Source: Arthrobacter antibioticus
GTDB taxonomy: Bacteria > Actinomycetota > Actinomycetes > Actinomycetales > Micrococcaceae
Length of the DNA stretch: 64,000 nucleotides
Direction: 5' to 3'
Assembly: GCF_030063205.1 (NCBI RefSeq)
Contig: NZ_JASISQ010000004.1
Location: forward strand, 307,567 to 371,566
Part shown: positions 29,335 to 38,552 of the stretch, piece after piece
Position numbering within the stretch: position 1 is the first letter of the stretch
How the letters are laid out: each line of letters begins with the position of its first letter
Notes under the pieces: generated by a model
Told to the model about the DNA's origin: nothing
Seen by the model: only the letters and a program-made list of their open reading frames with translations
The model's database searches: none
Program-made: the position numbers and the translations under genes

Positions 29335-30060
29335 ATGATTAATGTCCTTGTGGCCGACGACGAGCTTCCCGCCGTTGAAGAGCTCGCCTTCCTCCTGGGC
29401 CGGGACCCGCGGATCGGCGCCATCCACCGGGCCATGAACGGCGCGGAGGCTCTCAAGCTGCTTGCTGTCCACACGATTGACGCAGTATTTCTTGACATCC
29501 ACATGCCCGGGCTATCGGGGCTGGAGCTAGCGGCTGTCATTGGCAGTTCCAGTAATCCGCCAGTGGTGGTCTTTGTGACAGCTGATGACGACAGGGCACT
29601 TGAGGCCTTTGAACTCGCCGCCGTCGATTACCTGTTGAAGCCGCTGCGCCCGGAACGACTCACCCGCACCGTTGACAGAGTGGTAGAACTTGTAGCCCAC
29701 CCGGCAGCAGCGGACGAGGTGGAGATGATCACAGTTGATCAAGGCGGCGTCAGTAGACTCATCCGGCTCGATGACGTGAAGTTCGTCCAGGCTCAAGGCG
29801 ACTACGCCAGGCTGCACACAGCCGAGGCCAGCTACTTGATTCGCATCCCATTGGCTGATTTGGAACAACGTTGGGCAGAGTTGGACTTCATCCGCATTCA
29901 TAGGTCTTACCTTGTGTGCCTGCAATTTGTGACAGCATGGAAACTTGGTGCAGCGAAGCCAACAGTTTCGGTAGGCAACGCTGTCCTCCCTGTCAGCCGC
30001 AGACACGTCCCCATGTTGCGTCAGCATTTACAAGCAACAAGGGTGCGCCCCAACTCATGA
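29335..30060 (+). CDS. LytTR-family response regulator
   Basis: 241 residues. The receiver domain holds the acidic pocket VLVADDE at the start, phospho-acceptor Asp54 in VFLDIHMPG, and the K of YLLKPLRPERL. The C-terminal LytTR DNA-binding domain (about 130-236) has DDVKFVQAQGDYARLHT, IPLADLEQRW and FIRIHRSYLV. Partner of the kinase 65 bases upstream. Its likely targets are the symporter genes on either side, inferred from position. LytTR proteins bind direct repeats; I did not find a convincing pair by eye. Confidence 0.91.
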   Translation: MINVLVADDELPAVEELAFLLGRDPRIGAIHRAMNGAEALKLLAVHTIDAVFLDIHMPGLSGLELAAVIGSSSNPPVVVFVTADDDRALEAFELAAVDYLLKPLRPERLTRTVDRVVELVAHPAAADEVEMITVDQGGVSRLIRLDDVKFVQAQGDYARLHTAEASYLIRIPLADLEQRWAELDFIRIHRSYLVCLQFVTAWKLGAAKPTVSVGNAVLPVSRRHVPMLRQHLQATRVRPNS

Positions 30061-30076
30061 GTAAGGGACACTGCCA

Positions 30077-30469
30077 ATGACCATGGGACCACGCCGTCCG
30101 CCAGCCCCGGGACGCGTCAGGGTGGCCTCACCCCGTACTGCGGCCCGTCGCTTCTTGGATGGCACAAGCGTGTCGCAGGAGGTAGCCGAACAAACGGCTG
30201 TGGGCGAAGTGATGGTGCGTTCACTGATCCGCTCACAGTTGCGGCTCGCCCTGGTTGTGGCGGCCGGGTTCACTTGCGCCCTACTGCTTTTCTGGGTGTT
30301 TGTCCGATGGGTCCCATTTTTTGCCGATTGGGTCATCTTGGGCATTCCGGCCCCGTGGATACTGCTCGGTGTTGGCGTGTACCCCATCATTGGTGCCTGC
30401 GCCTGGCTTTATGTGCGGGCAGCAACCAAAAATGAGGACCAATACCGTGACCTGGTGGACGGAGCATGA
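30077..30469 (+). CDS. Small two-helix membrane protein preceding a symporter
   Basis: 130 residues. A basic N-terminus (PRRPPAPGRVRVASPRTAARRF) is followed by two membrane segments at about 56-76 and 88-114. The stop overlaps the symporter ATG by 4 bases, and the position is the one DUF485 proteins hold in yjcH-actP operons. Sequence similarity to DUF485 is not obvious by eye, so it may be a distant member or an unrelated partner. AAGGG lies about 10 bases before the ATG. Confidence 0.65.
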   Translation: MTMGPRRPPAPGRVRVASPRTAARRFLDGTSVSQEVAEQTAVGEVMVRSLIRSQLRLALVVAAGFTCALLLFWVFVRWVPFFADWVILGIPAPWILLGVGVYPIIGACAWLYVRAATKNEDQYRDLVDGA

Positions 30470-31983
30470 ACCCAGCAATTGGTTACACTGCTCTGATTCT
30501 TGTCTCCGTCGCTACCACCGTCATTGGGTTTTATGGGCTGCGCGTCTCCCGAACCACAAGTGACTTCTATGTTGCCTCACGCACTGTGCAGCCATGGTGG
30601 AACGCCTCGGCAATCGGCGGTGAATATCTTTCCGCAGCGAGCTTCCTTGGCATCGCCGGACTCATCGTCATCTCTGGACTAGACGCTCTCTGGTTCCCCA
30701 TCGGCTACACGGGCGGGTACTTGATGCTGCTGTTCTTCGTAGCCGCTCCCCTACGTCGCTCCGGTGCCTACACGATCCCTGACTTTGCCGAAGCCAGGCT
30801 CGAATCAACCACTGCCCGTTATGTCACAAGCGTACTCGTGGTTGTTGTGGGCTGGTTTTATATTGTGCCGCAATTACACGGTGCAGCCTTGACCATCCGA
30901 ACCACCACGGGGCTGCCGTCATGGGTGGGCGCAGGATCAGTTGTTGTGGTTGTGTGCCTGACGGTTGTTACCGGTGGCATGCGCTCAATTACATTCGTTC
31001 AAGCGTTCCAATACTGGCTTAAGCTCACGGCTTTGGCCGTGCCCGCCATCTTTATTCTGCTTCTGGTGACAGGGGCCACCGGCTCGGCGCCGGCGCTACC
31101 GCCTACCACCGAACTGTTTCCCATCACCGACCCGCTCGCTGGCGACGGCACTTACCGCACCCTCTCGCTTCTGGTTGCACTGCTGTTCGGCACTCTGGGG
31201 ATGCCCCATGTGTTAGTACGTTTTTATACAAATCCCGATGGTGCTGCGGCCCGCCGAACCACGCTGATAGTCCTGGGTTTGCTGGCCATTTTTTATCTAT
31301 TCCCCACCATTTACGGAGTTCTGGGCAGGGCGTTTCTACCTGAGCTGGCCGCCCACGGTTATCCGGATGCCACGGTGCTGCTGCTGCCTGGAAAACTATT
31401 TGGGGGCCTGGCTGGGGATCTACTCTCAGCCCTTGTCGTGGCGGGAGCCTTTGCGGCATTTTTGGCCACAACCTCAGGACTCGTGGTTTCCTTGGCGGGA
31501 GTCATCAGCCAAGACGTACTAGGTGGTGGTGTGCGGGGGTTCCGGATAGCGGCCATAGTTGCCGCCGTCGTACCCTTTGGCGTTGCCATGGTTACCGACT
31601 CGTTGGCATTGGCCGGCAGCGTGGGGCTGGTTTTTGCCTTCACCGCTTCGACCATTTGCCCCCTACTTTTGCTGGGAATATGGTGGCGCGGGCTCACGGA
31701 CGTTGGCGCTGTGGCAGGGATGCTGACAGGGGCAGTGTTATGCGGAACGGCGATCATTGTGGGCTCTCAGCTGGCCCCGGACTCGCCATGGCGAGATGTG
31801 CTGACGCAGCCGGCCGCCTGGAGCGTCCCAGCCGCTTTTCTGGTGACCATCCTGGTTTCCAAAGCGACGCCCAAGCGCCGCAGTGCAACACTTTCACGGT
31901 TCATGTCCAAACTACATGTCCCGGAACGTCCTCTTGCGCTAGAGGATCCACGTACGCCACCAAGTCAGCCCAAAGCCGGTTAA
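30466..31983 (+). CDS. Solute:sodium symporter family protein (second ActP-like transporter)
   Basis: 505 residues, about 13 membrane helices. The characteristic YVASRTVQPWWNASAIGGEYLSAASFLG region (GGEYLSAASFLG) follows helix 1. VTGGMRSITFVQAFQYWLKL and ATTSGLVVSLAGVISQDVLG are further family blocks. It is clearly a paralogue of the product of 25851-27503 rather than a copy. It is transcribed with the two-component system, so substrate sensing and uptake are probably linked. Its end is one base from the convergent DivIVA-like gene, without a visible terminator. Confidence 0.87.
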   Translation: MNPAIGYTALILVSVATTVIGFYGLRVSRTTSDFYVASRTVQPWWNASAIGGEYLSAASFLGIAGLIVISGLDALWFPIGYTGGYLMLLFFVAAPLRRSGAYTIPDFAEARLESTTARYVTSVLVVVVGWFYIVPQLHGAALTIRTTTGLPSWVGAGSVVVVVCLTVVTGGMRSITFVQAFQYWLKLTALAVPAIFILLLVTGATGSAPALPPTTELFPITDPLAGDGTYRTLSLLVALLFGTLGMPHVLVRFYTNPDGAAARRTTLIVLGLLAIFYLFPTIYGVLGRAFLPELAAHGYPDATVLLLPGKLFGGLAGDLLSALVVAGAFAAFLATTSGLVVSLAGVISQDVLGGGVRGFRIAAIVAAVVPFGVAMVTDSLALAGSVGLVFAFTASTICPLLLLGIWWRGLTDVGAVAGMLTGAVLCGTAIIVGSQLAPDSPWRDVLTQPAAWSVPAAFLVTILVSKATPKRRSATLSRFMSKLHVPERPLALEDPRTPPSQPKAG

Positions 31984-31984
31984 C

Positions 31985-32590
31985 TTATTTCGACGTCAGC
32001 GGATCGATCGCAGCCATCAGCTCAACCACGCGGTCCAAGAACGCGTCTACTTGGCTTTCTTCGTAGCCTGCCCTGCCCTTTTCTGGGGCAAATACGGCCC
32101 GGCGGACCACATCCACGCTCAGCTCACCGTTGTCTTCTATATAAACCAGCAGCTCACGGCACAGCACATCGACGTCGTTGACGTTGTAGCTCTGCACGCT
32201 TTTCCTTAAGGGGCGTCGGAACCGTTCCCCATCGGGGCGGTGCAGGCGTGCCCGCAAAACAGAGGCAGTTTTACCGATTTTCATCATCCAGGCTTTTTCA
32301 CCCTCGGCCACGATCAATAATTCTTTTTCACGAAGTACAAACTCATCTTCGATCCTGTCCATCGCGGCATCCACAGCATGGGCGCTGTATCCGCCCTTGG
32401 CCGAGTCGAAGGCGGCCGTGCGCACATCATGGCTCGTTATGGCCAAGTCTTCGGTGTCTGTGTTCAGGAAATAGGCCCGGGCACGCTCGAGGAACACGTC
32501 AACCTGCTTGACGTTGTAGCCTATTTCCTTGGGACCCACCAATTTAAATTTTGATTTGGTCCGGGGCGTCTCATCCATTGTCACAGTCAT
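31985..32590 (-). CDS. DivIVA-domain protein with three YxxxxVDxFL repeats
   Basis: 201 residues. The short DivIVA motif recurs three times: GYNVKQVDVFLERA near 24-37, SYNVNDVDVLCREL near 132-145, and GYEESQVDAFLDRV near 173-186, with a related GGYSAHAVDAAMDRI near 66-80. These resemble the DivI1A/DivIVA membrane-curvature binding hairpins, but the long coiled coil of true DivIVA/Wag31 is missing. It follows upstream cdsA-type lipid genes in divergent reading order. A role at the cell pole or division site is inferred; it is not the main Wag31. Confidence 0.78.
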   Translation of the reverse strand: MTVTMDETPRTKSKFKLVGPKEIGYNVKQVDVFLERARAYFLNTDTEDLAITSHDVRTAAFDSAKGGYSAHAVDAAMDRIEDEFVLREKELLIVAEGEKAWMMKIGKTASVLRARLHRPDGERFRRPLRKSVQSYNVNDVDVLCRELLVYIEDNGELSVDVVRRAVFAPEKGRAGYEESQVDAFLDRVVELMAAIDPLTSK

Positions 32591-32643
32591 TTCTTGAACT
32601 TTTCTCTATGAGTGGCAACTTGCCGGGCACCGGTTCCAGCGCG

Positions 32644-33939
32644 TTAGAACCGGCCTAAAACAGTAAAGATGGCGTACGCCACGGGAGCAGCAAACAGGAT
32701 TGAATCCAGCCTATCCATGACGCCGCCGTGACCTGGCAATAAGTTACTCATGTCCTTCACGCCCAGCTCACGCTTGACCATGGACTCGGCAAAATCTCCA
32801 CCAGTACCTGCAAAAACCATACCAATGGCTAGCGCAAAGCCTACCCACCAATGCTGATCGAGCAGGAAAACCGTTGCTGGTATGGCAACCAGTGTTGCCC
32901 CGGCCAGCGAACCGGCGAAGCCCTCCCAGGATTTTTTGGGACTGATCTTTGGCGCCATGGGGTGTTTGCCAAAGAACACACCAACCAAGTAACCGAAGGT
33001 GTCATTGGCAACCACCAGCAACAACATGATGACCACCTTCACCACACCAGGGTTGATGTCGTTCAGGTCCAAGGTCAGCCCCAGGGTGGCTCCACTCTCC
33101 CCGCGCAGCATCAAGAACACGAAGCTGAGCAAAAAGGGGATCCACATGAGGGAGAAAACTCCGGCGAGGATACTTTTCGCTGCCCCGGGTTCAGCGTCCA
33201 GGGAACGCCACAGAACCGTAGCCCCGGCGCTGGCTGCCAAGGCAAAGAGTAGCCCTTCGGCACCCGCGAAATAGGCACACGCCGGCATGGCCAACGCCCC
33301 GATCATGACAGGAGTGGTGGGTGCCTTGATCCCTTTGTCCGCCAGTGCACGGTTTACTTCCCACACACCAACACAGGAAAAGATTGTCGCAACCGCAACG
33401 AAAGCCGCCGGGTAAAAAAGCAGTGATCCAATAACAAGGATCAGCAGTGCCAAACCCACACTGATGGCGGCCGGAAGGTCTCGACCCGCCTTGGGGGTCC
33501 TGATTGCTTTCAAGGCTGTGGCCGCCTCAGGCATTGACGCCAGAGTCCCCTGTGAGGTGGGAATGACAGGCAGCCCGGTGATCCGCATTGCTGGCACCGG
33601 GAGAGGTGCTGCCTCATCCTGCCCAACTTCAGCTTCATCCGTCTCTGGGCCGCTGAGGGTGTCCGGGCGCACTTCTCCTGGGTTTTCGCCGCCGTCGTTC
33701 TTCTCCGGCAAAGGCTGCTTCTGAACCGCGGGTGATTGAGCAGCTTCTTGCCCCACCTCAGGCTGGGGCTCAGCACTTTTGGGGATGATGATGGGAATCA
33801 TGCCCGTCAGCTCAGCATGACGTCTGGCCTTCCGCGACGCGAACTGGTAGTCCAGTGGTGCCGGAATGAGCCCAGTATTAGGGTTTAACACCTCCGGTAC
33901 CTTGCCGGTTCCGATCGGCGTATTCTCTGGGTCGGCCAT
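32644..33939 (-). CDS. cdsA: Phosphatidate cytidylyltransferase with long N-terminal extension
   Basis: Makes CDP-diacylglycerol from phosphatidate and CTP in the membrane. The C-terminal 280 residues hold about eight helices and the family signature GHGGVMDRLDSILFA; KISPKKSWEGFAGSLAG is also typical. The first 150 residues are a Pro/Glu/Ala-rich, probably disordered cytoplasmic region absent from the E. coli enzyme. It overlaps the frr stop by one base (TAATG), so it is coupled to frr, as in other actinobacteria. Supplies precursor to the CDP-alcohol transferase at 42337. Confidence 0.92.
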   Translation of the reverse strand: MADPENTPIGTGKVPEVLNPNTGLIPAPLDYQFASRKARRHAELTGMIPIIIPKSAEPQPEVGQEAAQSPAVQKQPLPEKNDGGENPGEVRPDTLSGPETDEAEVGQDEAAPLPVPAMRITGLPVIPTSQGTLASMPEAATALKAIRTPKAGRDLPAAISVGLALLILVIGSLLFYPAAFVAVATIFSCVGVWEVNRALADKGIKAPTTPVMIGALAMPACAYFAGAEGLLFALAASAGATVLWRSLDAEPGAAKSILAGVFSLMWIPFLLSFVFLMLRGESGATLGLTLDLNDINPGVVKVVIMLLLVVANDTFGYLVGVFFGKHPMAPKISPKKSWEGFAGSLAGATLVAIPATVFLLDQHWWVGFALAIGMVFAGTGGDFAESMVKRELGVKDMSNLLPGHGGVMDRLDSILFAAPVAYAIFTVLGRF

Positions 33940-34496
33940 TAGACCTCGAGAAGCTCGACTTCCTTGCGCTTGAGCAGCTCATCGATGTTCTCCGTGTGGG
34001 ACTTGGTCAACGTATCCAGTTCCTTCTCGGCGCGTGCTCCATCATCCTCACCCGCATCTCCGTCCTTGACCAGCTTGTCCAGCTGCTCCTTGGCCTTGCG
34101 GCGGATGTTGCGCACGGAAATCTTGGCATCTTCACCCTTGGTGCGCACGATCTTAACGTATTCTTTGCGACGTTCCGCCGTGAGCTCAGGCATAACGATA
34201 CGAATGACGTTGCCGTCATTGGAGGGGTTGGCACCCACCTCAGAGGAGCTCAGTGCACGCTCAATATCGTGCATTGAAGTCTTGTCAAAAGGAGTTATGA
34301 GCAAGGTACGGGCTTCCGGAACAGCAAAGGCTGCCAGCTGCTGCAGAGGCGTAGGGGAACCGTAGTAGTCCACCATGACCTTGTGAAACATGGCTGGGTT
34401 GGCACGGCCTGTACGAACCGCCGAGAACTCCTCTTTGGCAACTTCGATGGCCTTATCCATCTTTTCCTCGGCCTCGAGCAAAGTTTCTTCGATCAC
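33939..34496 (-). CDS. frr: Ribosome recycling factor (GTG start)
   Basis: Splits post-termination ribosomes together with EF-G. The sequence is clear throughout (EEFSAVRTGRANPAMF, YYGSPTPLQQLA, TKSHTENIDELLKRKEVELLEV-type end). The frame opens at 34511, but the GTG at 34496 has AGGGAG six bases upstream and gives 185 residues, the normal length, starting (M)IEETLLEAEEKM. Transcribed from pyrH towards cdsA. Confidence 0.95.
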   Translation of the reverse strand: MIEETLLEAEEKMDKAIEVAKEEFSAVRTGRANPAMFHKVMVDYYGSPTPLQQLAAFAVPEARTLLITPFDKTSMHDIERALSSSEVGANPSNDGNVIRIVMPELTAERRKEYVKIVRTKGEDAKISVRNIRRKAKEQLDKLVKDGDAGEDDGARAEKELDTLTKSHTENIDELLKRKEVELLEV

Positions 34497-34578
34497 GCGT
34501 CTCTCCCTCATAAATGACTACACAACTAATCCACCATACAAATCGTGGCAATTCTGGGTCTATCCTATCGTGACACGA

Positions 34579-34599
34579 GTGGCGGCTGGGGGCCGCCAC
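34579..34599 (-). terminator. Hairpin after pyrH
   Basis: GTGGCGG and CCGCCAC form a 7-bp stem with a G-rich loop, 28 bases downstream of the pyrH stop. No T-run follows. It may be an attenuator between pyrH and frr rather than a full terminator. Confidence 0.45.
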
Positions 34600-34626
34600 A
34601 CGCTCACTTGCCCAACTGATGAACCC

Positions 34627-35382
34627 TTACGGGGTGACCAGCGTGCCCAACTCTTCTCCGAGGATGGCGCGGGCCACGTTGCCTTCGCCTTCCATCCCAA
34701 AGACCAGCATCGTGACATTGTTGTCTTTACACAGGCTAAACGCGGTCTGGTCCATGACACGAATGTCCCGGGCCATCGCTTCGTCATAGCTCAAGTGATC
34801 AAGTTTTACGGCTGTGGGATCCTTCTTTGGATCGGCGGTGTAAACACCATCCACACCATTCTTGGCCATCAGGACAACGTCGGCATGTACTTCCAGCGCG
34901 CGCTGGGCCGCCACTGTGTCTGTGGAGAAGTAAGGCAGACCGGCGCCCGCACCAAAGATGACAACACGGCTTTTTTCCATGTGTCGGATGGCGCGGCGCG
35001 GAATGTAGGCCTCCGCCACTTGGCCCATGGTGATGGCACTCTGCACTCGTGTGTCCACACCGGCCTGCTCCAGGAAGTCCTGCAGGGCCAGACAGTTCAT
35101 AACCGTGCCAAGCATGCCCATGTAGTCTGCCCGCGAACGGTCCATGCCGGCTTGAGAGAGCTGTGCTCCACGGAAGAAGTTACCTCCGCCCACCACAATG
35201 GCAACCTCCACCTGGTCTACGGTGCTGGCGATTTGTTTGGCGATGTCCCGGATGGTGTCCATGTCGACACCCAGCTTGCCTGCGCCGAAAACCTCACCTG
35301 AGAGTTTAAGCAAAACCCGACGACGTTTGACTGCTCCGGTTGCAGTGGCACTGGGCGCAGTCTGCGAAATATTAGTGGTCAT
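34627..35382 (-). CDS. pyrH: Uridylate kinase
   Basis: Bacterial UMP kinase of the amino-acid-kinase fold, making [43 protein letters not shown] and [13 protein letters not shown] are all present. The open frame extends to 35541, but GGAAGG four bases before the ATG at 35382 and the family length of about 250 residues fix the start at 35382. A Thr/Ala-rich leader of 20 residues precedes the domain. Located between tsf and frr as usual. Confidence 0.95.
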   Translation of the reverse strand: MTTNISQTAPSATATGAVKRRRVLLKLSGEVFGAGKLGVDMDTIRDIAKQIASTVDQVEVAIVVGGGNFFRGAQLSQAGMDRSRADYMGMLGTVMNCLALQDFLEQAGVDTRVQSAITMGQVAEAYIPRRAIRHMEKSRVVIFGAGAGLPYFSTDTVAAQRALEVHADVVLMAKNGVDGVYTADPKKDPTAVKLDHLSYDEAMARDIRVMDQTAFSLCKDNNVTMLVFGMEGEGNVARAILGEELGTLVTP

Positions 35383-35523
35383 GGTGCCTTCCGTAGGTGC
35401 CCGCTTTTGCTGGTAGCGCTTGCACAGTCTCGCATCAGCGCTCTGCCTGGGCTTGTGCTGTTTCTGACCTGGCGCGAGGCAGTTCAAGAGCTGCCTTAAG
35501 AATCTTATCTGACGTTGGATACA

Positions 35524-35560
35524 AAGAAGGGGTAACCGCACATTGCGATTACCCCTTCTT
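35524..35560 (-). terminator. Terminator of the rpsB-tsf operon
   Basis: A 12-bp stem (AAGAAGGGGTAA and its complement) followed on the minus strand by TTTGT. It lies 31 bases downstream of the tsf stop, separating it from pyrH. Confidence 0.85.
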
Positions 35561-35590
35561 CATCACATCCAGCTAGAACACGTGCGTGGA

Positions 35591-36418
35591 TTATGCTCCG
35601 ACGCGGAAACGTGCGAAAGCAACAGGCTTAACACCGGCTTCTTCCAGAACAGCGCCTACGCTCTTCTTTGCATCCTTTGCGAAGGACTGATCAACCAAAA
35701 CAATCTCCTTGAAGAAGCCCGTCAGACGGCCTTCTACGATCTTTGTCATGGCTGCTTCAGGCTTGCCTTCAGCCTGTGCAGTTTCGGCGGCAATGCGGCG
35801 TTCGCTGTCAATGACATCGGCAGCTACTTCATCGCGTACCAGGAACGTCGGGGACATCGCAGCAATGTGCACAGCTACGTCGTGTGCCACTTCCTGGTTG
35901 TCGCCGTCAATGGCGAACAAAACGCCAACCTGGGCCGGCAGGTCCTTGGAGGTCTTGTGCAAGTAGGAATCAACCGTTGCACCCTCAACGCGGGCCAGGC
36001 GGCGGATGGCTACCTTTTCGCCCAAAAGTGCGCCAGCTTCGATAACGACCTCCGACATCGGCTTGCCGTCGACGTCAACAGCCAACAGGCTTTCAACATC
36101 AGCAGCGCCAGAGGAGATGGCCGAGGCCAGTACCTTGTTGGAGAATTCGATGAAGGGAGCAGCCTTGGCCACGAAGTCAGTCTCGCAATTGACTTCAACC
36201 ATGACGCCAACGCCATTTTCAACGGCTGCGGCAACAAGGCCTTCAGCAGTTGAGCGACCCTCGCGCTTGGTGGCGCCCTTGAGGCCCTTGATGCGGATGA
36301 GCTCCATGGCCTTATCGGCGTCGCCGTTTGCTTCGTCCAGAGCCTTCTTGACGTCCATCATGCCAGCGCCTGTGCGCTCGCGCAGAGCCTTAATATCAGC
36401 GGCGGTGTAGTTCGCCAT
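35591..36418 (-). CDS. tsf: Elongation factor Ts
   Basis: Nucleotide exchange factor for EF-Tu. The N-terminal UBA-like domain is DIKALRERTGAGMMDVKKAL, followed by the core motif EVNCETDFVAKA and a C-terminal IVEGRLTGFFKEIVLVDQ-type segment. 275 residues is right for actinobacteria. It follows rpsB by 164 bases that hold an intercistronic hairpin, and ends at a good terminator. Confidence 0.96.
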   Translation of the reverse strand: MANYTAADIKALRERTGAGMMDVKKALDEANGDADKAMELIRIKGLKGATKREGRSTAEGLVAAAVENGVGVMVEVNCETDFVAKAAPFIEFSNKVLASAISSGAADVESLLAVDVDGKPMSEVVIEAGALLGEKVAIRRLARVEGATVDSYLHKTSKDLPAQVGVLFAIDGDNQEVAHDVAVHIAAMSPTFLVRDEVAADVIDSERRIAAETAQAEGKPEAAMTKIVEGRLTGFFKEIVLVDQSFAKDAKKSVGAVLEEAGVKPVAFARFRVGA

Positions 36419-36472
36419 ATGAACCCCTCAGTGTAGATGTTTGAGTATAGAAATCAGTAGTTAGGCCAGTTC

Positions 36473-36512
36473 TGGCAGGACCGCTTTGCCTAGGGGCGGT
36501 GCGATCCTGCCA
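36473..36512 (-). terminator. rpsB-tsf intercistronic hairpin
   Basis: TGGCAGGA and TCCTGCCA form an 8-bp stem, extended inside by CCGC/GCGG. It lies in the gap between rpsB and tsf, a place where attenuation commonly sets the S2 to EF-Ts ratio. Confidence 0.55.
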
Positions 36513-36582
36513 GCGTCTGGTTTCTTACTTGGTTGTGTTGGTCAGGGATGACTCCCTCACCAGTCACTGCCAGGAAAAGTTT

Positions 36583-37530
36583 TTACTTCTCGGTTGCAGC
36601 TTCTTCAGCCTTGGCAGGCTCTTCAACAGCAGCTTCTTGCGCCTTGGCAGGCTCTTGCGCAGCAGCTTCTTGCGCCTTGGCAGGCTCTTGCGCAGCAGCT
36701 TCTTCAGCCTTGGCCGGAGCTTCAACTGCAGCTTCTTCAACCTTGGCCGGAGCTTCAGTTGCCTTGTCGCCTTCGAGGAGTTCGCGCTCCCACTCAGCCA
36801 GCGGCTCAGCCGGTGCTTCTTCGTTGCCGGTTGCCTTGGCGTTGCGAGCCATCAAGCCTTCAGCGATGGCATCAGCAATCACACGGGTCAATAGTGCAAC
36901 TGAACGGATGGCGTCGTCGTTACCCGGGATCGGGAAGTCAACTTCGTCAGGGTTGCAGTTGGAGTCCAAGATGGCAACAACGGGGATGTTCAGCTTGTGC
37001 GCCTCGTCGATGGCGAGGTGTTCCTTCGGAGTGTCTACAACCCAGAGCACGGACGGTGCCTTGGTCAGGTTGCGGATACCGCCGAGGTTAGTTTGCAGCT
37101 TGGTCAGTTCACGCTTGAGGAGCAGGAGCTCCTTCTTGGTGTGGCTGGAACCAGCTACGTCGTCGAAGTCGATCTCTTCGAGTTCCTTCATACGCGAGAT
37201 GCGCTTGGAAACCGTCTGGAAGTTGGTGAGCATGCCACCCAACCAGCGCTGGTTTACGTAAGGCTGGCCAACACGAGTAGCCTGCTCAGCAATTGCTTCC
37301 TGAGCCTGCTTCTTGGTGCCGACGAACAGTACGGTGCCGCCGTGTGCAACGGTGGCCTTCACGAACTCGTAAGCGCGGTCAATGAAAGACAGTGACTGCT
37401 GCAGGTCGATGATGTAGATGCCGTTGCGCTCCGTGAGGATGAATCGCTTCATCTTCGGGTTCCAACGACGGGTCTGGTGTCCAAAGTGGACGCCGCTGTC
37501 AAGCAGCTGGCGCATTGTTACGACGGGCAT
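36583..37530 (-). CDS. rpsB: 30S ribosomal protein S2 with repetitive C-terminal tail
   Basis: Small-subunit protein needed for S1 binding and initiation. Residues 1-235 are standard ([23 protein letters not shown] region, [33 protein letters not shown]). Residues from about 257 to 312 are an Ala/Glu/Pro/Lys tail of five 11-residue units such as [11 protein letters not shown]; two units, at 36627-36659 and 36660-36692, are identical at DNA level. AAGGAG lies seven bases before the ATG. Tail length may vary between strains. Confidence 0.95.
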   Translation of the reverse strand: MPVVTMRQLLDSGVHFGHQTRRWNPKMKRFILTERNGIYIIDLQQSLSFIDRAYEFVKATVAHGGTVLFVGTKKQAQEAIAEQATRVGQPYVNQRWLGGMLTNFQTVSKRISRMKELEEIDFDDVAGSSHTKKELLLLKRELTKLQTNLGGIRNLTKAPSVLWVVDTPKEHLAIDEAHKLNIPVVAILDSNCNPDEVDFPIPGNDDAIRSVALLTRVIADAIAEGLMARNAKATGNEEAPAEPLAEWERELLEGDKATEAPAKVEEAAVEAPAKAEEAAAQEPAKAQEAAAQEPAKAQEAAVEEPAKAEEAATEK

Positions 37531-37910
37531 GCCGGCGCTCCTTCAATTTATGTTTAACGGTTATTTAGCATGTTGGAACCGGTCCGAAGGCCGTTTCCTT
37601 TGCTCCTGGCACCCATTGTGCATTCCATAAACCGCCGTGAGGCGGACCGTATGGTCACAATCCATCAGTAGGATCCAAGATCACTCTTGGACACCTCATC
37701 AGGGAGGGGTGCGCGTAGTCAGTGCACAACAGCGCACTGCTCTATCAATGTTACTACAGCGCAGCAATGCTGGCTGACCAAAGCGCACCACTGAAAAGTT
37801 ATTGTCAATTCGCCCGCATCAACTCCTCCACAGGGGCGTCCGGTTGACTGACTTTGCACAAATTCTCAGGCGAGGCCCACGGGTGCCACGGGTTAGCGCA
37901 CGATGTAGGG
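37531..37910 (-). promoter_or_regulatory. rpsB leader and divergent promoter region
   Basis: 380 bases with no convincing gene. On the rpsB mRNA side it can form three hairpins: GGAACCGG...CCGTTTCC (37575-37598), CCGCC-GTGA-GGCGG (37632-37645) and TCCAAGA-TCAC-TCTTGGA (37674-37691). Such a leader fits S2 autoregulation, but I did not match it to a known motif. The right part must carry promoters for rpsB and for the M23 peptidase; none is clear by eye. Confidence 0.45.
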
Positions 37911-38552
37911 ATGAAGACCTTATTTGGCTCCCGGTTTGGCTCCCGCCATCACTTCGCGGACTCACCCGGGCCGGTAACTCGACACACCTCTCTGCTGGGT
38001 GCCCTTCTGGTTGTAGTATTTTTTCTGCCCACTTCTTCCGGGCCCTTCGTGCTTTCGCACGCATTGGCTACTTTCCATGATGCAAGCTCGACGGCGGCCT
38101 CTCCCCTACCAGCCTCGCTGTCCTGGGCTTGGCCATTGGCAGGAAAACCGCAGGTACTACATCCCTTCGCTCCGCCAGCCAAGCCGTGGCTTAGCGGGCA
38201 CCGGGGAGTGGACTTTGCTGCTCCTCAGGGCACAGTTGTTTATGCGCCTACTTCGGGTGTGGTGACATTTTCTCAAATAGTTGTGAATCGTCCTGTGCTG
38301 ACCATTGCCGTTGAGAACGGGCTGCGGTTGAGCTTTGAGCCTGTGACGTCAACGTTGCGCGTGGGTGAGAGAGTGGCGCAAGGGCAAACCATTGGCATCG
38401 TGGAGGGTCCAAGCCACTGTGACGGAGCGGCAGCCGGCACCGGCATCAACTCCTGTCTGCATTGGGGCGTGCGACGAGGGCAAGAGTACCTGGATCCCCT
38501 GCAGTTCATCTTGGATCTGCGGCCCTCCATCCTGCTTCCTTTAAACGACTGA
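37911..38552 (+). CDS. M23-family metallopeptidase, membrane-anchored or secreted
   Basis: LytM-type peptidoglycan endopeptidase or scaffold. A signal-anchor near residues 27-50 (LLGALLVVVFFLPTSS) is followed by the M23 domain: zinc-site GHRGVDFAAPQGTVVYAP (His and Asp ligands) and the later HWGVRRG (catalytic/ligand His). The intervening strand region (GVVTFSQIVVNRPVLTIAV) is also typical, so an active enzyme is likely. The start is uncertain: an upstream ATG at 37854 is in frame, and neither has a good ribosome site. Its stop codon lies inside a 17-bp terminator stem. Confidence 0.82.
   Translation: MKTLFGSRFGSRHHFADSPGPVTRHTSLLGALLVVVFFLPTSSGPFVLSHALATFHDASSTAASPLPASLSWAWPLAGKPQVLHPFAPPAKPWLSGHRGVDFAAPQGTVVYAPTSGVVTFSQIVVNRPVLTIAVENGLRLSFEPVTSTLRVGERVAQGQTIGIVEGPSHCDGAAAGTGINSCLHWGVRRGQEYLDPLQFILDLRPSILLPLND

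Noticed and set aside
34390..35301. 303-codon plus-strand open frame
   Set aside because: Antisense to pyrH and the start of frr; no recognisable protein features.
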